Made by a program: the position numbers and the translations under genes. Positions 40,975 through 49,740 of a stretch of DNA of 64,000 bases are shown one piece after another (within the stretch, counting starts at the first letter, position 1; every line of letters begins with the position of its first letter). The stretch is from Flavobacteriaceae bacterium (GTDB lineage: Bacteria > Bacteroidota > Bacteroidia > Flavobacteriales > Flavobacteriaceae), in the NCBI GenBank assembly GCA_029238125.1, contig JAQWGQ010000007.1, positions 1 to 64,000 on the forward strand, written 5' to 3'. The notes beneath the pieces are model-generated. The model was not told where the DNA came from and made no database searches. It saw nothing but the letters and a program-made list of their open reading frames with translations.

Positions 40975-41882
40975 TGAAACAACGCTTTTCTGCCTATATC
41001 GACCAACTGCAAGACCGCATTAGCTCCGCACTGGAGGAAATCGATGGTGCAGCGCGCTTTCAAATCGATAACTGGGAGCGTCCTGGAGGAGGTGGAGGAC
41101 AGTCGCGAATTCTTGAAAATGGAGCGGTATTTGAAAAAGGAGGTGTCAATGTCTCAAAAGTTTATGGTCAGCTGCCCGAACCCATGAAAGCATACCTTAA
41201 GGTGGAACAGGGTGATTTTTTTGCCTGTGGCATCAGCTTGGTAATCCATCCCAATAGCCCGCTCGTACCAACCGTTCACGCCAACTTTCGCTATTTTGAG
41301 CTTTATGACAACGATAAAAAAGTTGTCGATCAGTGGTTCGGTGGAGGAATCGACCTCACGCCCTACTATCTGTTTGATGAGGATGTGGTGCATTTTCATC
41401 AGCAGTGCAAGTCGGTTTGTGATGCGCATGACCCAGAGTTCTATCAAACCTTTAAGGACAAATGCGATCGCTATTTTTGGAACACGCATAGAAACGAGGC
41501 ACGCGGAGTTGGAGGATTGTTTTTTGACTATTGCCGTACGAGTGATGAACGATCGATAGAACAATGGTTTGACTTTGTCACTGCAGCAGGAGATGCTTTT
41601 TTGGATTGTTATAGCCCCATTGTGAACAGGCGAAAAGACCTCCCGTTTGGTCCCGAACAACGAAACTGGCAAGAGCTGAGACGAGGACGTTATGTCGAAT
41701 TCAATTTGATTCATGACAAAGGCACCCTCTTTGGGCTCAAAACCCAAGGCCGAATTGAGAGTATACTGATGAGTCTTCCCCCTGCTGTGCAATGGAAATA
41801 CAACGTCAGCCCAGCCCCTGACTCAGAAGAAGAACGCCTCGTACATGTATTACAAAAACCCATCAACTGGATAAAACAATAA
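40974..41882 (+). CDS. hemF: Oxygen-dependent coproporphyrinogen III oxidase
   Basis: 302 residues. HANFRYFEL, WFGGGIDLTPYYLFDEDVVHFH and RGRYVEFNLIHDKGTLFGLKTQGRIESILMSLPP are family signatures. It uses O2 to make protoporphyrinogen IX, so this operon is adapted to aerobic growth; no hemN is seen here. Confidence 0.98.
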   Translation: MKQRFSAYIDQLQDRISSALEEIDGAARFQIDNWERPGGGGGQSRILENGAVFEKGGVNVSKVYGQLPEPMKAYLKVEQGDFFACGISLVIHPNSPLVPTVHANFRYFELYDNDKKVVDQWFGGGIDLTPYYLFDEDVVHFHQQCKSVCDAHDPEFYQTFKDKCDRYFWNTHRNEARGVGGLFFDYCRTSDERSIEQWFDFVTAAGDAFLDCYSPIVNRRKDLPFGPEQRNWQELRRGRYVEFNLIHDKGTLFGLKTQGRIESILMSLPPAVQWKYNVSPAPDSEEERLVHVLQKPINWIKQ

Positions 41883-41885
41883 GTG

Positions 41886-42860
41886 ATGTATCCCATTCGT
41901 AGAAAAAGACGTTTACGCAAAAGTGCTGCACTGAGAGACTTGGTGCAAGAAACACATATTCACCCCCATGACTTTATCGTTCCCCTATTTGTGGTGGAAG
42001 GTAAGGGGGTAAAAGAAGAGATTCCCTCCATGCCAAACATCTACCGCATGAGCTTGGATGAAATCCAAAAGGAAGTTGGTTTGCTTTGGAAGATGGGGCT
42101 CAAAGGAGTTTTGGTTTTTGCCAAAGTAGAAGACCGCCTAAAAGACAATGCTGGTACAGAAGCCCTCAACCCTGACGGATTGATGCAGCGCGCCATTCAA
42201 ACGATCAAAGCTGCTGTTCCAGAAATGGTTGTCTTTTCCGATGTGGCCCTTGACCCCTATTCTTCATTTGGGCATGATGGCATCGTGGAAAACAATACCA
42301 TCGTCAATGACGCAACCATTGACGTACTGGCGCAAATGGCACGCAGTCATGCGCAAGCAGGAGCCGATGTTGTGGCGCCAAGCGATATGATGGACGGGCG
42401 GGTGCTGCACATTCGAAAGGCACTCGAAAATAGCGGGTTTCCAGACACTTGTATTATGAGCTATGCAGCAAAATATGCCTCCAGTTTTTACGGTCCTTTT
42501 CGAGATGCTTTGGATTCGGCTCCAGGATTTGGAGATAAAAAAACCTATCAGATGAACCCCGCCAATCGAAAAGAAGCCATGGATGAAGTCCTTCTCGACA
42601 TCGAAGAAGGAGCCGACCTTGTGATGGTCAAGCCAGGTCTTGCGTATTTGGATATCCTCCGCGACTTACACGATATCATTGATGTCCCTTTGGCGGTGTA
42701 TCAAGTCAGTGGGGAATATGCCATGCTACGAGCTGCTGCCGAAAAGGGGTGGTTGGATTACGAAACGGTGATGATGGAACAACTCCTCGCTTTTAAACGT
42801 GCCGGGGCTTCAATCATTGCAAGCTATTCCGCCAAAGATGCAGTAGCGTTGTTGGGATAA
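41886..42860 (+). CDS. hemB: Porphobilinogen synthase (delta-aminolevulinate dehydratase)
   Basis: 324 residues from ATG 41886; GTG 41883 is an alternative. MYPIRRKRRLRKSAALRDLVQET, VFSDVALDPYSSFGHDGIV, VAPSDMMDGRV and VMVKPGLAYLDILRD (Schiff-base Lys) identify it. It condenses two 5-aminolevulinates. It is the last gene of the operon although it acts second in the pathway. Confidence 0.98.
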   Translation: MYPIRRKRRLRKSAALRDLVQETHIHPHDFIVPLFVVEGKGVKEEIPSMPNIYRMSLDEIQKEVGLLWKMGLKGVLVFAKVEDRLKDNAGTEALNPDGLMQRAIQTIKAAVPEMVVFSDVALDPYSSFGHDGIVENNTIVNDATIDVLAQMARSHAQAGADVVAPSDMMDGRVLHIRKALENSGFPDTCIMSYAAKYASSFYGPFRDALDSAPGFGDKKTYQMNPANRKEAMDEVLLDIEEGADLVMVKPGLAYLDILRDLHDIIDVPLAVYQVSGEYAMLRAAAEKGWLDYETVMMEQLLAFKRAGASIIASYSAKDAVALLG

Positions 42861-42917
42861 GCAAACCCAAAAACTTGAAATAGTTTTTGTACATTGGGTC
42901 GTATAATCTAAACTATC

Positions 42918-44078
42918 GTGTTGAAAAAAGTCATTCGTCTTCTTGTTCTTGTCCTTGTTAGTCTCTTTGCTGTTTTATGCCTCACTGGAAATGGTTTTGT
43001 TTTTCAACTCGTTGGCAAAGTACTGGAAACTGGACGCACCACGGCCGGGATCGACGATTATTTGTATTTTGACAATGCAGAAATTCCCCCGAGTGACAAC
43101 CCACAAGCTTGGCCTTTGCACGAAGATTATAATCGCACCGCCAGTCAACCCTCGCTCGATCGTCTTCACAAAGAGCTCGGGACCGTGGCCTTTCTGGTCA
43201 TCAAAAACGACTCGATCTGGCATGAATACTATTTTGACGGCTATGGAATCGACTCTAAAAGCAATTCGTTTTCAATGATAAAAACGATTGTTGCTGCGGC
43301 CTTGTTAAAAGCCGTCGAAGAGGGCGATGTGCAAAGCGAAGACCAGAAAGTGATCGACTTTTTACCTTGGCTCGCAGGAGACTATGCCAAAGAAGTCAGT
43401 ATGGGCGATTTGGCAAGTATGTCCTCTGGTCTGAAGTGGAAAGAAGATTATGAGAATTTACTCACCATTACCCCCAGAACCTATGTGGAGAAGGATATGG
43501 CAAGTTTGATGAAAACCATTCCAATTGAAGCCGAACCGGGACAGCGATTCGTTTACCAAAGTGGGAGTACTCAACTCCTGGCCATGGCACTCCAACAAGC
43601 TACAGGTCAACCGATTCGCACACTGCTTCGTGATTATTTCTGGAACCCGATGGGCGTGGAGCACCCAACCTCTTGGGTTCTCGATAGCAAAACCCATGGC
43701 TTGGAAAAGGCCTATTGCTGTTGGAACGCCAATGCACGTGATTTTGCTCGTTTTGGCAAGCTGTTTAAAAACCATGGCGTATGGAACGGAGAGCAACTCA
43801 TCGACTCAACTTTTACCGCAAAAGCCGTACGCCCTCGTTTTGAAACCAGCCCACAATATGGTTATGGTTGGTGGCTTGGTGATGTGGATGGCAAATCGTT
43901 TTTCAGTATGCGAGGACATTTGGGACAATATGTGATTGTCTTGCCAGCGTACGACTTGATTGTCGTGCGACTTGGTCATCGCAGTATGCCCGATTTACCA
44001 GACTCCGATACGCCCGCTGATCTGCCGTTGTTTGTTCGAGAGGCCGTTCAAATGTTAGCCCTTGACAATGAAACTTGA
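42918..44078 (+). CDS. Serine hydrolase of the beta-lactamase/PBP family
   Basis: 386 residues starting GTG-TTG at 42918. An N-terminal membrane anchor or signal (LLVLVLVSLFAVLCLTG) is followed by the SxxK motif in NSFSMIKT, a Y-x-S element in FVYQSGSTQLLAMAL, and GYGWWLGD and RGHLGQYVIVLPAYDLIVVRLGHR near the C-terminus. It belongs with class C beta-lactamase-like esterases/D-peptidases; its substrate is unknown, and resistance should not be assumed. It overlaps the exonuclease gene by 11 bp. Confidence 0.87.
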   Translation: MLKKVIRLLVLVLVSLFAVLCLTGNGFVFQLVGKVLETGRTTAGIDDYLYFDNAEIPPSDNPQAWPLHEDYNRTASQPSLDRLHKELGTVAFLVIKNDSIWHEYYFDGYGIDSKSNSFSMIKTIVAAALLKAVEEGDVQSEDQKVIDFLPWLAGDYAKEVSMGDLASMSSGLKWKEDYENLLTITPRTYVEKDMASLMKTIPIEAEPGQRFVYQSGSTQLLAMALQQATGQPIRTLLRDYFWNPMGVEHPTSWVLDSKTHGLEKAYCCWNANARDFARFGKLFKNHGVWNGEQLIDSTFTAKAVRPRFETSPQYGYGWWLGDVDGKSFFSMRGHLGQYVIVLPAYDLIVVRLGHRSMPDLPDSDTPADLPLFVREAVQMLALDNET

Positions 44079-44781
44079 AAATATTCTTTTTCTCGATATC
44101 GAGACCGTTCCTCTACACCCCAACTATGACGACCTTTCTGAAGAGGCCCAACAGCTTTTTGCCGATAAAACCAGCTACCAGCGAAAAGAAACCTCCGCTG
44201 CTGATTTTTATGAACGAGCTGGCATCTGGGCAGAGTTTGGTAAAATCATTTGCCTATCGGTTGGATATTTCACCTCCTTACAGTCAAAACCACGGCAGTT
44301 TCGTGTGACAAGTTTTTACGGAGAAGAAATCGAGCTTCTCACAAACTTTTCCCAACTGCTCAACAGCCATTTTTCTCGACCTCATCACCGCCTATGTGCT
44401 CACAACGGCAAAGAATTTGACTTCCCCTATATCGCAAGACGAATGATGGTACACGGTTTGGAATTACCACAAGCACTACAAATCGCTGGGAAAAAGCCAT
44501 GGGAAGTTCCTCATCTCGACACCATGGAGCTTTGGAAATTTGGCGACTACAAACACTACACTTCTCTCAAACTACTCACACATACCCTGAATATCCCCTC
44601 TCCCAAAACAGACATCGACGGAAGTCAAGTTGCCCAAGTGTATTATCGGGATAATAATCTGGAACGCATTGTTCGCTATTGTGAGCAAGATGTATTAGCA
44701 GTGGCTCAAGTCATCTTGCGCTTTGCGCGTCACCCCTTACTTGCCGACAATGAGATTGCACATCTAAGCGCAAAAGAATAA
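44068..44781 (+). CDS. Predicted 3'-5' exonuclease (PolB-exonuclease-like)
   Basis: 237 residues from ATG 44068 (MKLENILFLDIETVP); TTG 44062 is an alternative. DxE of motif I is in FLDIETVP, motif II in CAHNGKEFDFPYIARRM, and the last Asp in YCEQDVLAVAQVILRF, so the DnaQ/RNase H-like active site is complete. It probably acts in DNA or RNA processing in the cytosol. It overlaps the serine hydrolase gene by 11 bp and is followed 9 bp later by the ABC ATPase gene. Confidence 0.87.
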   Translation: MKLENILFLDIETVPLHPNYDDLSEEAQQLFADKTSYQRKETSAADFYERAGIWAEFGKIICLSVGYFTSLQSKPRQFRVTSFYGEEIELLTNFSQLLNSHFSRPHHRLCAHNGKEFDFPYIARRMMVHGLELPQALQIAGKKPWEVPHLDTMELWKFGDYKHYTSLKLLTHTLNIPSPKTDIDGSQVAQVYYRDNNLERIVRYCEQDVLAVAQVILRFARHPLLADNEIAHLSAKE

Positions 44782-44790
44782 CTTGCAAAC

Positions 44791-46431
44791 ATGCCGAAAC
44801 AAGCATTGGTGACCGTTGAGCAAATGTCCATTCGATTGGGTGGTGTAAAGGTGGTTTCGGATCTCTCTTTTTCAATCCATCACAATGAAATTTTAGGAAT
44901 CGTCGGCGAGTCGGGAAGTGGAAAGTCGGTAACTGCAATGTCACTGATGGGCTTGCTCCCCAATCAGGGTGATTGTTTACACGCAACCCGTATGGATTTT
45001 GCAGATCAATCCCTAATTCCATTTGACGAAAAGCAGTTTCAAGCACTTCGTGGAAAACAAATGGGCATGGTTTTTCAAGACCCGATGAGCGCACTCAATC
45101 CAAGTATGCGCTGCGGAAAGCAAGTTTTAGAAATGCTCGATTTACACAGTCCACACCCCAAAAATGATCATCAAGCATCTATGCTTTCCCTTTTTGACAA
45201 GGTCAAGCTCCCAGATCCCAAGTCCATTGCCAATCGATACCCACACCAACTTAGTGGTGGACAACAACAGCGGGTGTTGATTGCCATTGCAATCGCCTGT
45301 AACCCGAAACTTCTTATCGCAGATGAGCCCACCACAGCACTCGACCCCGAGGTGCAGGAGGAGATTATGGCCTTGCTCAAATCGATTCAGTCCCAAAACA
45401 AAATGAGTATCGTGCTGATTTCTCACGACTTGAATTTGGTACAGCGCTGGGCCGATCGCGTTTTGGTACTCAACAAAGGGGTCTGCGAAGAAATGGGAAC
45501 CGCCAAACAACTTTTTCAACGCCCACAAACGCCATATACCAAAGGACTGATCAATGCGGTCCCACCGGTCGATCAACGTCCAAAACGCCTGCAAACCGTT
45601 CAAGATTTTATTAACGGGAATGCCAAGCCCACCAACGAAACAGTCGCAAGTCGAAAAAAACGCCACAAACGAATCTATGAACAGCCCCCAATCCTAGAAG
45701 TGAAAGGGCTTGAAAAAACTTTTCGACAAGGAAAACAGTCTCATCATGCGTTGCATGAAATCAACTTTTCTCTCTATCCAGGCGAAACCTTAGGACTTGT
45801 CGGTAACTCGGGAAGTGGAAAATCGACCTTGGGGAATTGTCTGCTGAAGCTCACCCAACCCGACAGTGGGGAGATTTATTATTCCGGAACCAAAATCGAT
45901 ACGCTTAAAGGCGCAGCTCTAAAGAAATATCGCAAAGACGTTCAACTGATTTTTCAAGACCCGTTTTCCTCACTAAATCCCAAGCAAAAGGTTGAGAAAA
46001 TCCTAACGGAACCCATGCTGGTACACAACATTGGGGCCAACACAACAGAACGAATCGATCGTGCTATTCAACTTTTAGAACAAGTGGGGTTGGATGCTGC
46101 TCATATGAATGCCTACCCCCATGTGTTTTCAGGGGGGCAACGTCAGCGAATCGGCATTGCACGTGCTTTGGCAGTCGAACCAAAACTTGTTGTGTGCGAT
46201 GAATCCGTTTCGGCTCTCGACCGTTCGGTTCAAGCCCAAGTACTCAATTTGCTCAACGAGCTCAAAGAAACCTATGGGTTTACTTATTTATTTATTGCCC
46301 ACGATCTTGAGGTAGTGCGCTATATGTCTGATCGGATTCTGCATTTGCAAAATGGCAACATCATGACACTTGATGAAGCCGATGCCGTTTATCAGCAAAT
46401 GCGAGATCATCAAGCCCAAAAAACATCGTAA
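44791..46431 (+). CDS. ABC transporter ATP-binding protein with two fused ATPase domains (peptide type)
   Basis: 546 residues. The two nucleotide-binding domains have Walker A GESGSGKS and GNSGSGKS, signatures LSGGQQQRV and FSGGQRQRI, and Walker B LLIADEPTTALDP and LVVCDESVSALD. The linker at residues about 275-300 is basic. Sequence style matches the Opp/Dpp group and the fused YejF type. No permease or binding protein is adjacent, so it must pair with components encoded elsewhere. Substrates are probably oligopeptides. Confidence 0.92.
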   Translation: MPKQALVTVEQMSIRLGGVKVVSDLSFSIHHNEILGIVGESGSGKSVTAMSLMGLLPNQGDCLHATRMDFADQSLIPFDEKQFQALRGKQMGMVFQDPMSALNPSMRCGKQVLEMLDLHSPHPKNDHQASMLSLFDKVKLPDPKSIANRYPHQLSGGQQQRVLIAIAIACNPKLLIADEPTTALDPEVQEEIMALLKSIQSQNKMSIVLISHDLNLVQRWADRVLVLNKGVCEEMGTAKQLFQRPQTPYTKGLINAVPPVDQRPKRLQTVQDFINGNAKPTNETVASRKKRHKRIYEQPPILEVKGLEKTFRQGKQSHHALHEINFSLYPGETLGLVGNSGSGKSTLGNCLLKLTQPDSGEIYYSGTKIDTLKGAALKKYRKDVQLIFQDPFSSLNPKQKVEKILTEPMLVHNIGANTTERIDRAIQLLEQVGLDAAHMNAYPHVFSGGQRQRIGIARALAVEPKLVVCDESVSALDRSVQAQVLNLLNELKETYGFTYLFIAHDLEVVRYMSDRILHLQNGNIMTLDEADAVYQQMRDHQAQKTS

Positions 46432-46454
46432 AGTGATAACTATTTTGAATTGTT

Positions 46455-46462
46455 TACCTTTG
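46455..46462 (+). promoter_or_regulatory. Candidate -7 element (TACCTTTG)
   Basis: It matches TAnnTTTG and lies 16 bp upstream of the ATG of the small membrane protein. No -33 partner is clear. Confidence 0.3.
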
Positions 46463-46478
46463 TGATAAATCATCTGTT

Positions 46479-46910
46479 ATGAGTATCATACAAAATATCC
46501 ATTCTTATTGGGCGTATGTCGTTCTCGCAGTCCTAGTCATTGCTATCTTCAATGCCTTTATTGGACGTTTTTCCAATAAACCATTTACGATCAAAGACTT
46601 ACGCATTTCTCTCTTTGCGCTGATTGTCACCCACATTCAATTGCTTATCGGATTGATCCTCTATTTTGTGTCTCCACGCTTCAGTGCTTGGCAGGAAGGT
46701 ATGGGTGCGGTAATGGGCGATAGCACCCTGCGTTTGTACTTGGTGGAGCACCCGATTACCAATGTCCTTGCTGTGGTTTTGATTACCATGGGCTGGTCGA
46801 TGCACAAACGACAATCTGAAAATGGAAAGCGATTTATGCGCATTGGCTTATTTTATTTATTGGGGCTTGTTCTCTTACTCAGCCGTATTCCTTGGTCTGA
46901 ATGGCCCTAA
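46479..46910 (+). CDS. Small four-helix membrane protein, cytochrome b-like family
   Basis: 143 residues with four transmembrane stretches (SYWAYVVLAVLVIAIFNAFIG, LFALIVTHIQLLIGLILYF, ITNVLAVVLITMGWSM, IGLFYLLGLVLLLSRIPW). Conserved-looking His residues in VTHIQ and VEHPI could be heme ligands. Related flavobacterial proteins are often labelled cytochrome B without proof. It stands alone; function unknown. Confidence 0.65.
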   Translation: MSIIQNIHSYWAYVVLAVLVIAIFNAFIGRFSNKPFTIKDLRISLFALIVTHIQLLIGLILYFVSPRFSAWQEGMGAVMGDSTLRLYLVEHPITNVLAVVLITMGWSMHKRQSENGKRFMRIGLFYLLGLVLLLSRIPWSEWP

Positions 46911-47105
46911 AAAAGTAAAGGAGCGCAATGCACTCCTCTACCAACCAACCATATTAAACTATGAAAAACTAATAGTAAGCAAAATTTGTATTTGCCTAAG
47001 GCAAGGTAATGACTAAACAGACGCTTAAATCAAAAACATTTGTTAAAGTTTTTTTACATTTCCATATTCACCATTCCTTTTTATCTAGTTTTGTTGGCTT
47101 CTTAA
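46911..47105. other. Intergenic region before gpsA
   Basis: Contains an imperfect dyad, GGAGCGCAATGCACTCC at about 46920-46936, without a T-tract, and a tiny ATGAAAAACTAA frame near 46960. No supported gene. It could hold the gpsA promoter. Confidence 0.5.
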
Positions 47106-48101
47106 ATGAATAACAAGATGACATTTGGAATCCTCGGCAGTGGGAGTTGGGCAACCGCACTTGCCAAAATCCTTTGTGAGCAAAACGATCCCTTGTTTTG
47201 GTATTTGCGAAACGAAAAAACAATCGCACACCTTCAACAAAAAGGAAGCAATCCAAGTTATTTACAAAATGTAAGCTTTAACCCCAATCAGCTCAAACTA
47301 TCCAGCAATATGCGTGAGATTGTGGAACGAGCTGATATACTGATTTTGGCCATTCCTTCGCCTTTTCTTCATCAAAGTTTACAGGAAGTCAAAGACCTTC
47401 TCCCTTCAAAAATCGTGTTTTCGGCGGTGAAGGGGATCGTCCCCGAAAGCAAAGATGTGGTTGGCAAACACCTACACCACGCCTTTGGGGTGCCCAGAGA
47501 TCAAATCGGAGTTATCATGGGTCCTTGTCATGCCGAAGAAGTGGCACTGGAAAAACTATCTTACCTGACGTTGGCCAGCCAAAATCAAGACACCGCAAAT
47601 TCCGTTGCCCAACAAATGACGTGCAGCTATATCCGCACCAAAGTCACCGACGACATCATCGGAGCAGAATATGCAGGTACCCTTAAAAACATCTATGCGA
47701 TTGCCGTGGGTATTGCACATGGCTTGGGCTATGGCGATAACTTTCAAAGTGTGCTGATGAGCAACTCCATTCGAGAACTCAAACGCTTTCTCAAACAAAT
47801 TCACAAGACCAAACGCGATATGTCGCACTCTGTCTATTTGGGGGATTTACTCGTGACTGGATATTCGCTCTTTAGCCGCAATCGGATGCTGGGAACCCTA
47901 ATCGGGAAGGGCTATACGGTCAAGTCTGCCCTGAATGAAATGACCATGATTTCGGAGGGCTATTACGCCTCACATACGGCACATCTATTGACACAGGAAA
48001 TCGATAAATCCTTTCCGATTATGGAGGCCGTTTACCAAATTCTGTACGAGAAAAAATCTGCCAAAAAAGTCATGGCCCAAGTGGCCGAAGGACTGCACTA
48101 G
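47106..48101 (+). CDS. gpsA: NAD(P)H-dependent glycerol-3-phosphate dehydrogenase
   Basis: 331 residues. FGILGSGSWATALAKIL is the Rossmann nucleotide site; GVIMGPCHAEEVA and GTLKNIYAIAVGIAHGLGYGDN (catalytic Lys) are family signatures. It makes sn-glycerol-3-phosphate for phospholipids. Its TAG overlaps the stop of the convergent pheS gene in CTAG. Confidence 0.96.
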   Translation: MNNKMTFGILGSGSWATALAKILCEQNDPLFWYLRNEKTIAHLQQKGSNPSYLQNVSFNPNQLKLSSNMREIVERADILILAIPSPFLHQSLQEVKDLLPSKIVFSAVKGIVPESKDVVGKHLHHAFGVPRDQIGVIMGPCHAEEVALEKLSYLTLASQNQDTANSVAQQMTCSYIRTKVTDDIIGAEYAGTLKNIYAIAVGIAHGLGYGDNFQSVLMSNSIRELKRFLKQIHKTKRDMSHSVYLGDLLVTGYSLFSRNRMLGTLIGKGYTVKSALNEMTMISEGYYASHTAHLLTQEIDKSFPIMEAVYQILYEKKSAKKVMAQVAEGLH

Positions 48102-49126
48102 CCCAACGCAGAAAATTGCTGTAAAAAGCGGATGTCATTTTCATAAAACATCCGAATATCCTCAATCCCATAAAGCAGCATCGCCATGCGCTCAAGACCC
48201 ATCCCAAAGGCATAACCGGAATAGATTTCTGGATCGATCTTGCAATTGGTCAGTACATTGGGGTCAACCATTCCACATCCCATGATTTCCAACCAACCCG
48301 TTCCTTTGGTAATGCGATAGTCTGCCTCTGTCTCTAAGCCCCAATAAATATCCACCTCCGCACTGGGTTCGGTAAAGGGAAAATAAGAGGGTCGCAAACG
48401 AATTTTGGATTTGCCAAACAAGCTCTTTGTAAAGTATAAAAGCGTTTGTTTGAGGTCGGCAAAAGAAACGTTTTTGTCAATGTATAAGCCCTCCACTTGG
48501 TGAAACACACAGTGTGATCGGGCAGAGATGTCTTCATTGCGAAACACCCGTCCCGGAGAAAGGGTGCGTATCGGGGGGCTGTTGGCTTCCATATGTCGCA
48601 CCTGTACCGATGAGGTGTGCGTACGCAACAACATATCGGGGTTGGTTTGCACAAAAAAGGTGTCTTGCATATCCCGAGCAGGATGGTGTTCGGGAAGGTT
48701 TAAAGCCGTAAAGTTGTGCCAGTCATCCTCGATTTCTGGTCCAGCGGACAAGGAAAAGCCAAGCTGTGAAAAAATATCGATGACCTGATTTCGTAAAATC
48801 GAAATCGGGTGGAGTGAGCCGACGTCTATGGGCTGTCCCGGACGTGAAAAATCGATGGTCGATGCGGTGTTGCTTGACTTGGTGCCAGACGATTTTTTGC
48901 TCTCTTCCAGCTTGTTGGTCGCTGCGATTTTGAGAGCGTTTAGCTGTTGCCCAAAGGCCTTTTTTTGATCATTGGGAACCTCCTTAAAGGAAGCAAAAAG
49001 CCCTGTTAGGATCCCCTTTTTTCCCAAAAACTTGATCCGAAAATTTTCAATCTCTGTGGGGTCATTCGACTGAAAGGCCTCCACTTCGGAGAGATGCGCT
49101 TGGATTTGATCGATCAACTGTTCCAT
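48098..49126 (-). CDS. pheS: Phenylalanyl-tRNA synthetase alpha subunit
   Basis: 342 residues. An N-terminal coiled-coil arm (FRIKFLGKKGILTGLFASFKEVP) leads to a class II core with LHPISILRNQVIDIFSQLGF, HPARDMQDTFF, RTHTSSVQVRHM, GRVFRNEDISARSHCVFHQVEGLYID and GMGLERMAMLLYGIEDIR. It charges tRNA-Phe together with PheT, which is not in the window. Confidence 0.98.
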   Translation of the reverse strand: MEQLIDQIQAHLSEVEAFQSNDPTEIENFRIKFLGKKGILTGLFASFKEVPNDQKKAFGQQLNALKIAATNKLEESKKSSGTKSSNTASTIDFSRPGQPIDVGSLHPISILRNQVIDIFSQLGFSLSAGPEIEDDWHNFTALNLPEHHPARDMQDTFFVQTNPDMLLRTHTSSVQVRHMEANSPPIRTLSPGRVFRNEDISARSHCVFHQVEGLYIDKNVSFADLKQTLLYFTKSLFGKSKIRLRPSYFPFTEPSAEVDIYWGLETEADYRITKGTGWLEIMGCGMVDPNVLTNCKIDPEIYSGYAFGMGLERMAMLLYGIEDIRMFYENDIRFLQQFSALG

Positions 49127-49209
49127 AATCTGCTACAAAAATACAGCTTTCGATTCAGTCCGTATAGACCCTGACAAAAAAAGGGCGAATATATTCTCAA
49201 TCTTCGTTG

Positions 49210-49217
49210 TACATTTG
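49210..49217 (+). promoter_or_regulatory. Candidate -7 element (TACATTTG)
   Basis: It matches TAnnTTTG and ends only 4 bp before GTG 49222, so transcription from it would give an almost leaderless mRNA. No clear -33. Confidence 0.3.
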
Positions 49218-49221
49218 TGTT

Positions 49222-49740
49222 GTGGAAGTCAATATCTTGGACTTGGTGTTTGGCGGGCTCATCGTTTATGGGGGCTTTAAGGGCTTTCGTAAAGGGGTCA
49301 TTGTGGAACTGACCTCTCTGCTTGCTTTGGTACTGGGCATCTATGGCGCGATCCACTTCTCTGGCTATGTGGCTGACCAACTCGCGAATTATATCGATTG
49401 GGACAAACGCTATGTGGATTTGGCCGCTTTTGGGCTCACCTCGATCGGGATTGTTTTTGGGGTTTCCCTCCTTGGTAAAATGCTGACATCCCTCGCCAAA
49501 CTGGTCATGCTCAATGGTATCAACCGGATGCTTGGTTTGTTGTTTGGCGGGATGAAACTCGCTGTCTTTTCAGGAGTGATTTTAATCTTTTTGATGAAAG
49601 CCAACGCCCTATTTGGGTTTATCCCCACCGAAATCATCGAACAGTCATTGCTTTGTGACTCCCTTCTCGGCCTTGGGGAATGGATTTTTGATTATGTGCC
49701 CGAAGGTAAGGCGCAAATCGATGGGCTACTGGAAGGCTAG
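49222..49740 (+). CDS. cvpA: CvpA-family membrane protein
   Basis: 172 residues from GTG 49222; TTG 49207 would add five residues that overlap the -7-like box. NILDLVFGGLIVYGGFKGFRKGVIVELTSLLALVLGIYGAI is the hallmark of the CvpA/colicin V production family, with four transmembrane helices. The role is uncertain (colicin V production and envelope robustness in enterics). Its TAG shares CTAG with the stop of batE. Confidence 0.85.
   Translation: MEVNILDLVFGGLIVYGGFKGFRKGVIVELTSLLALVLGIYGAIHFSGYVADQLANYIDWDKRYVDLAAFGLTSIGIVFGVSLLGKMLTSLAKLVMLNGINRMLGLLFGGMKLAVFSGVILIFLMKANALFGFIPTEIIEQSLLCDSLLGLGEWIFDYVPEGKAQIDGLLEG

Noticed and set aside
41154-41792. 212-residue minus-strand ORF
   Set aside because: Antisense shadow of hemF, whose plus-strand frame has all family signatures.
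45142-45666. 174-residue minus-strand ORF
   Set aside because: Antisense shadow of the dual-ATPase ABC gene.
46920-46936. GGAGCGCAATGCACTCC dyad as a terminator for the small membrane protein gene
   Set aside because: It has a mismatch, almost no loop and no following T-run.
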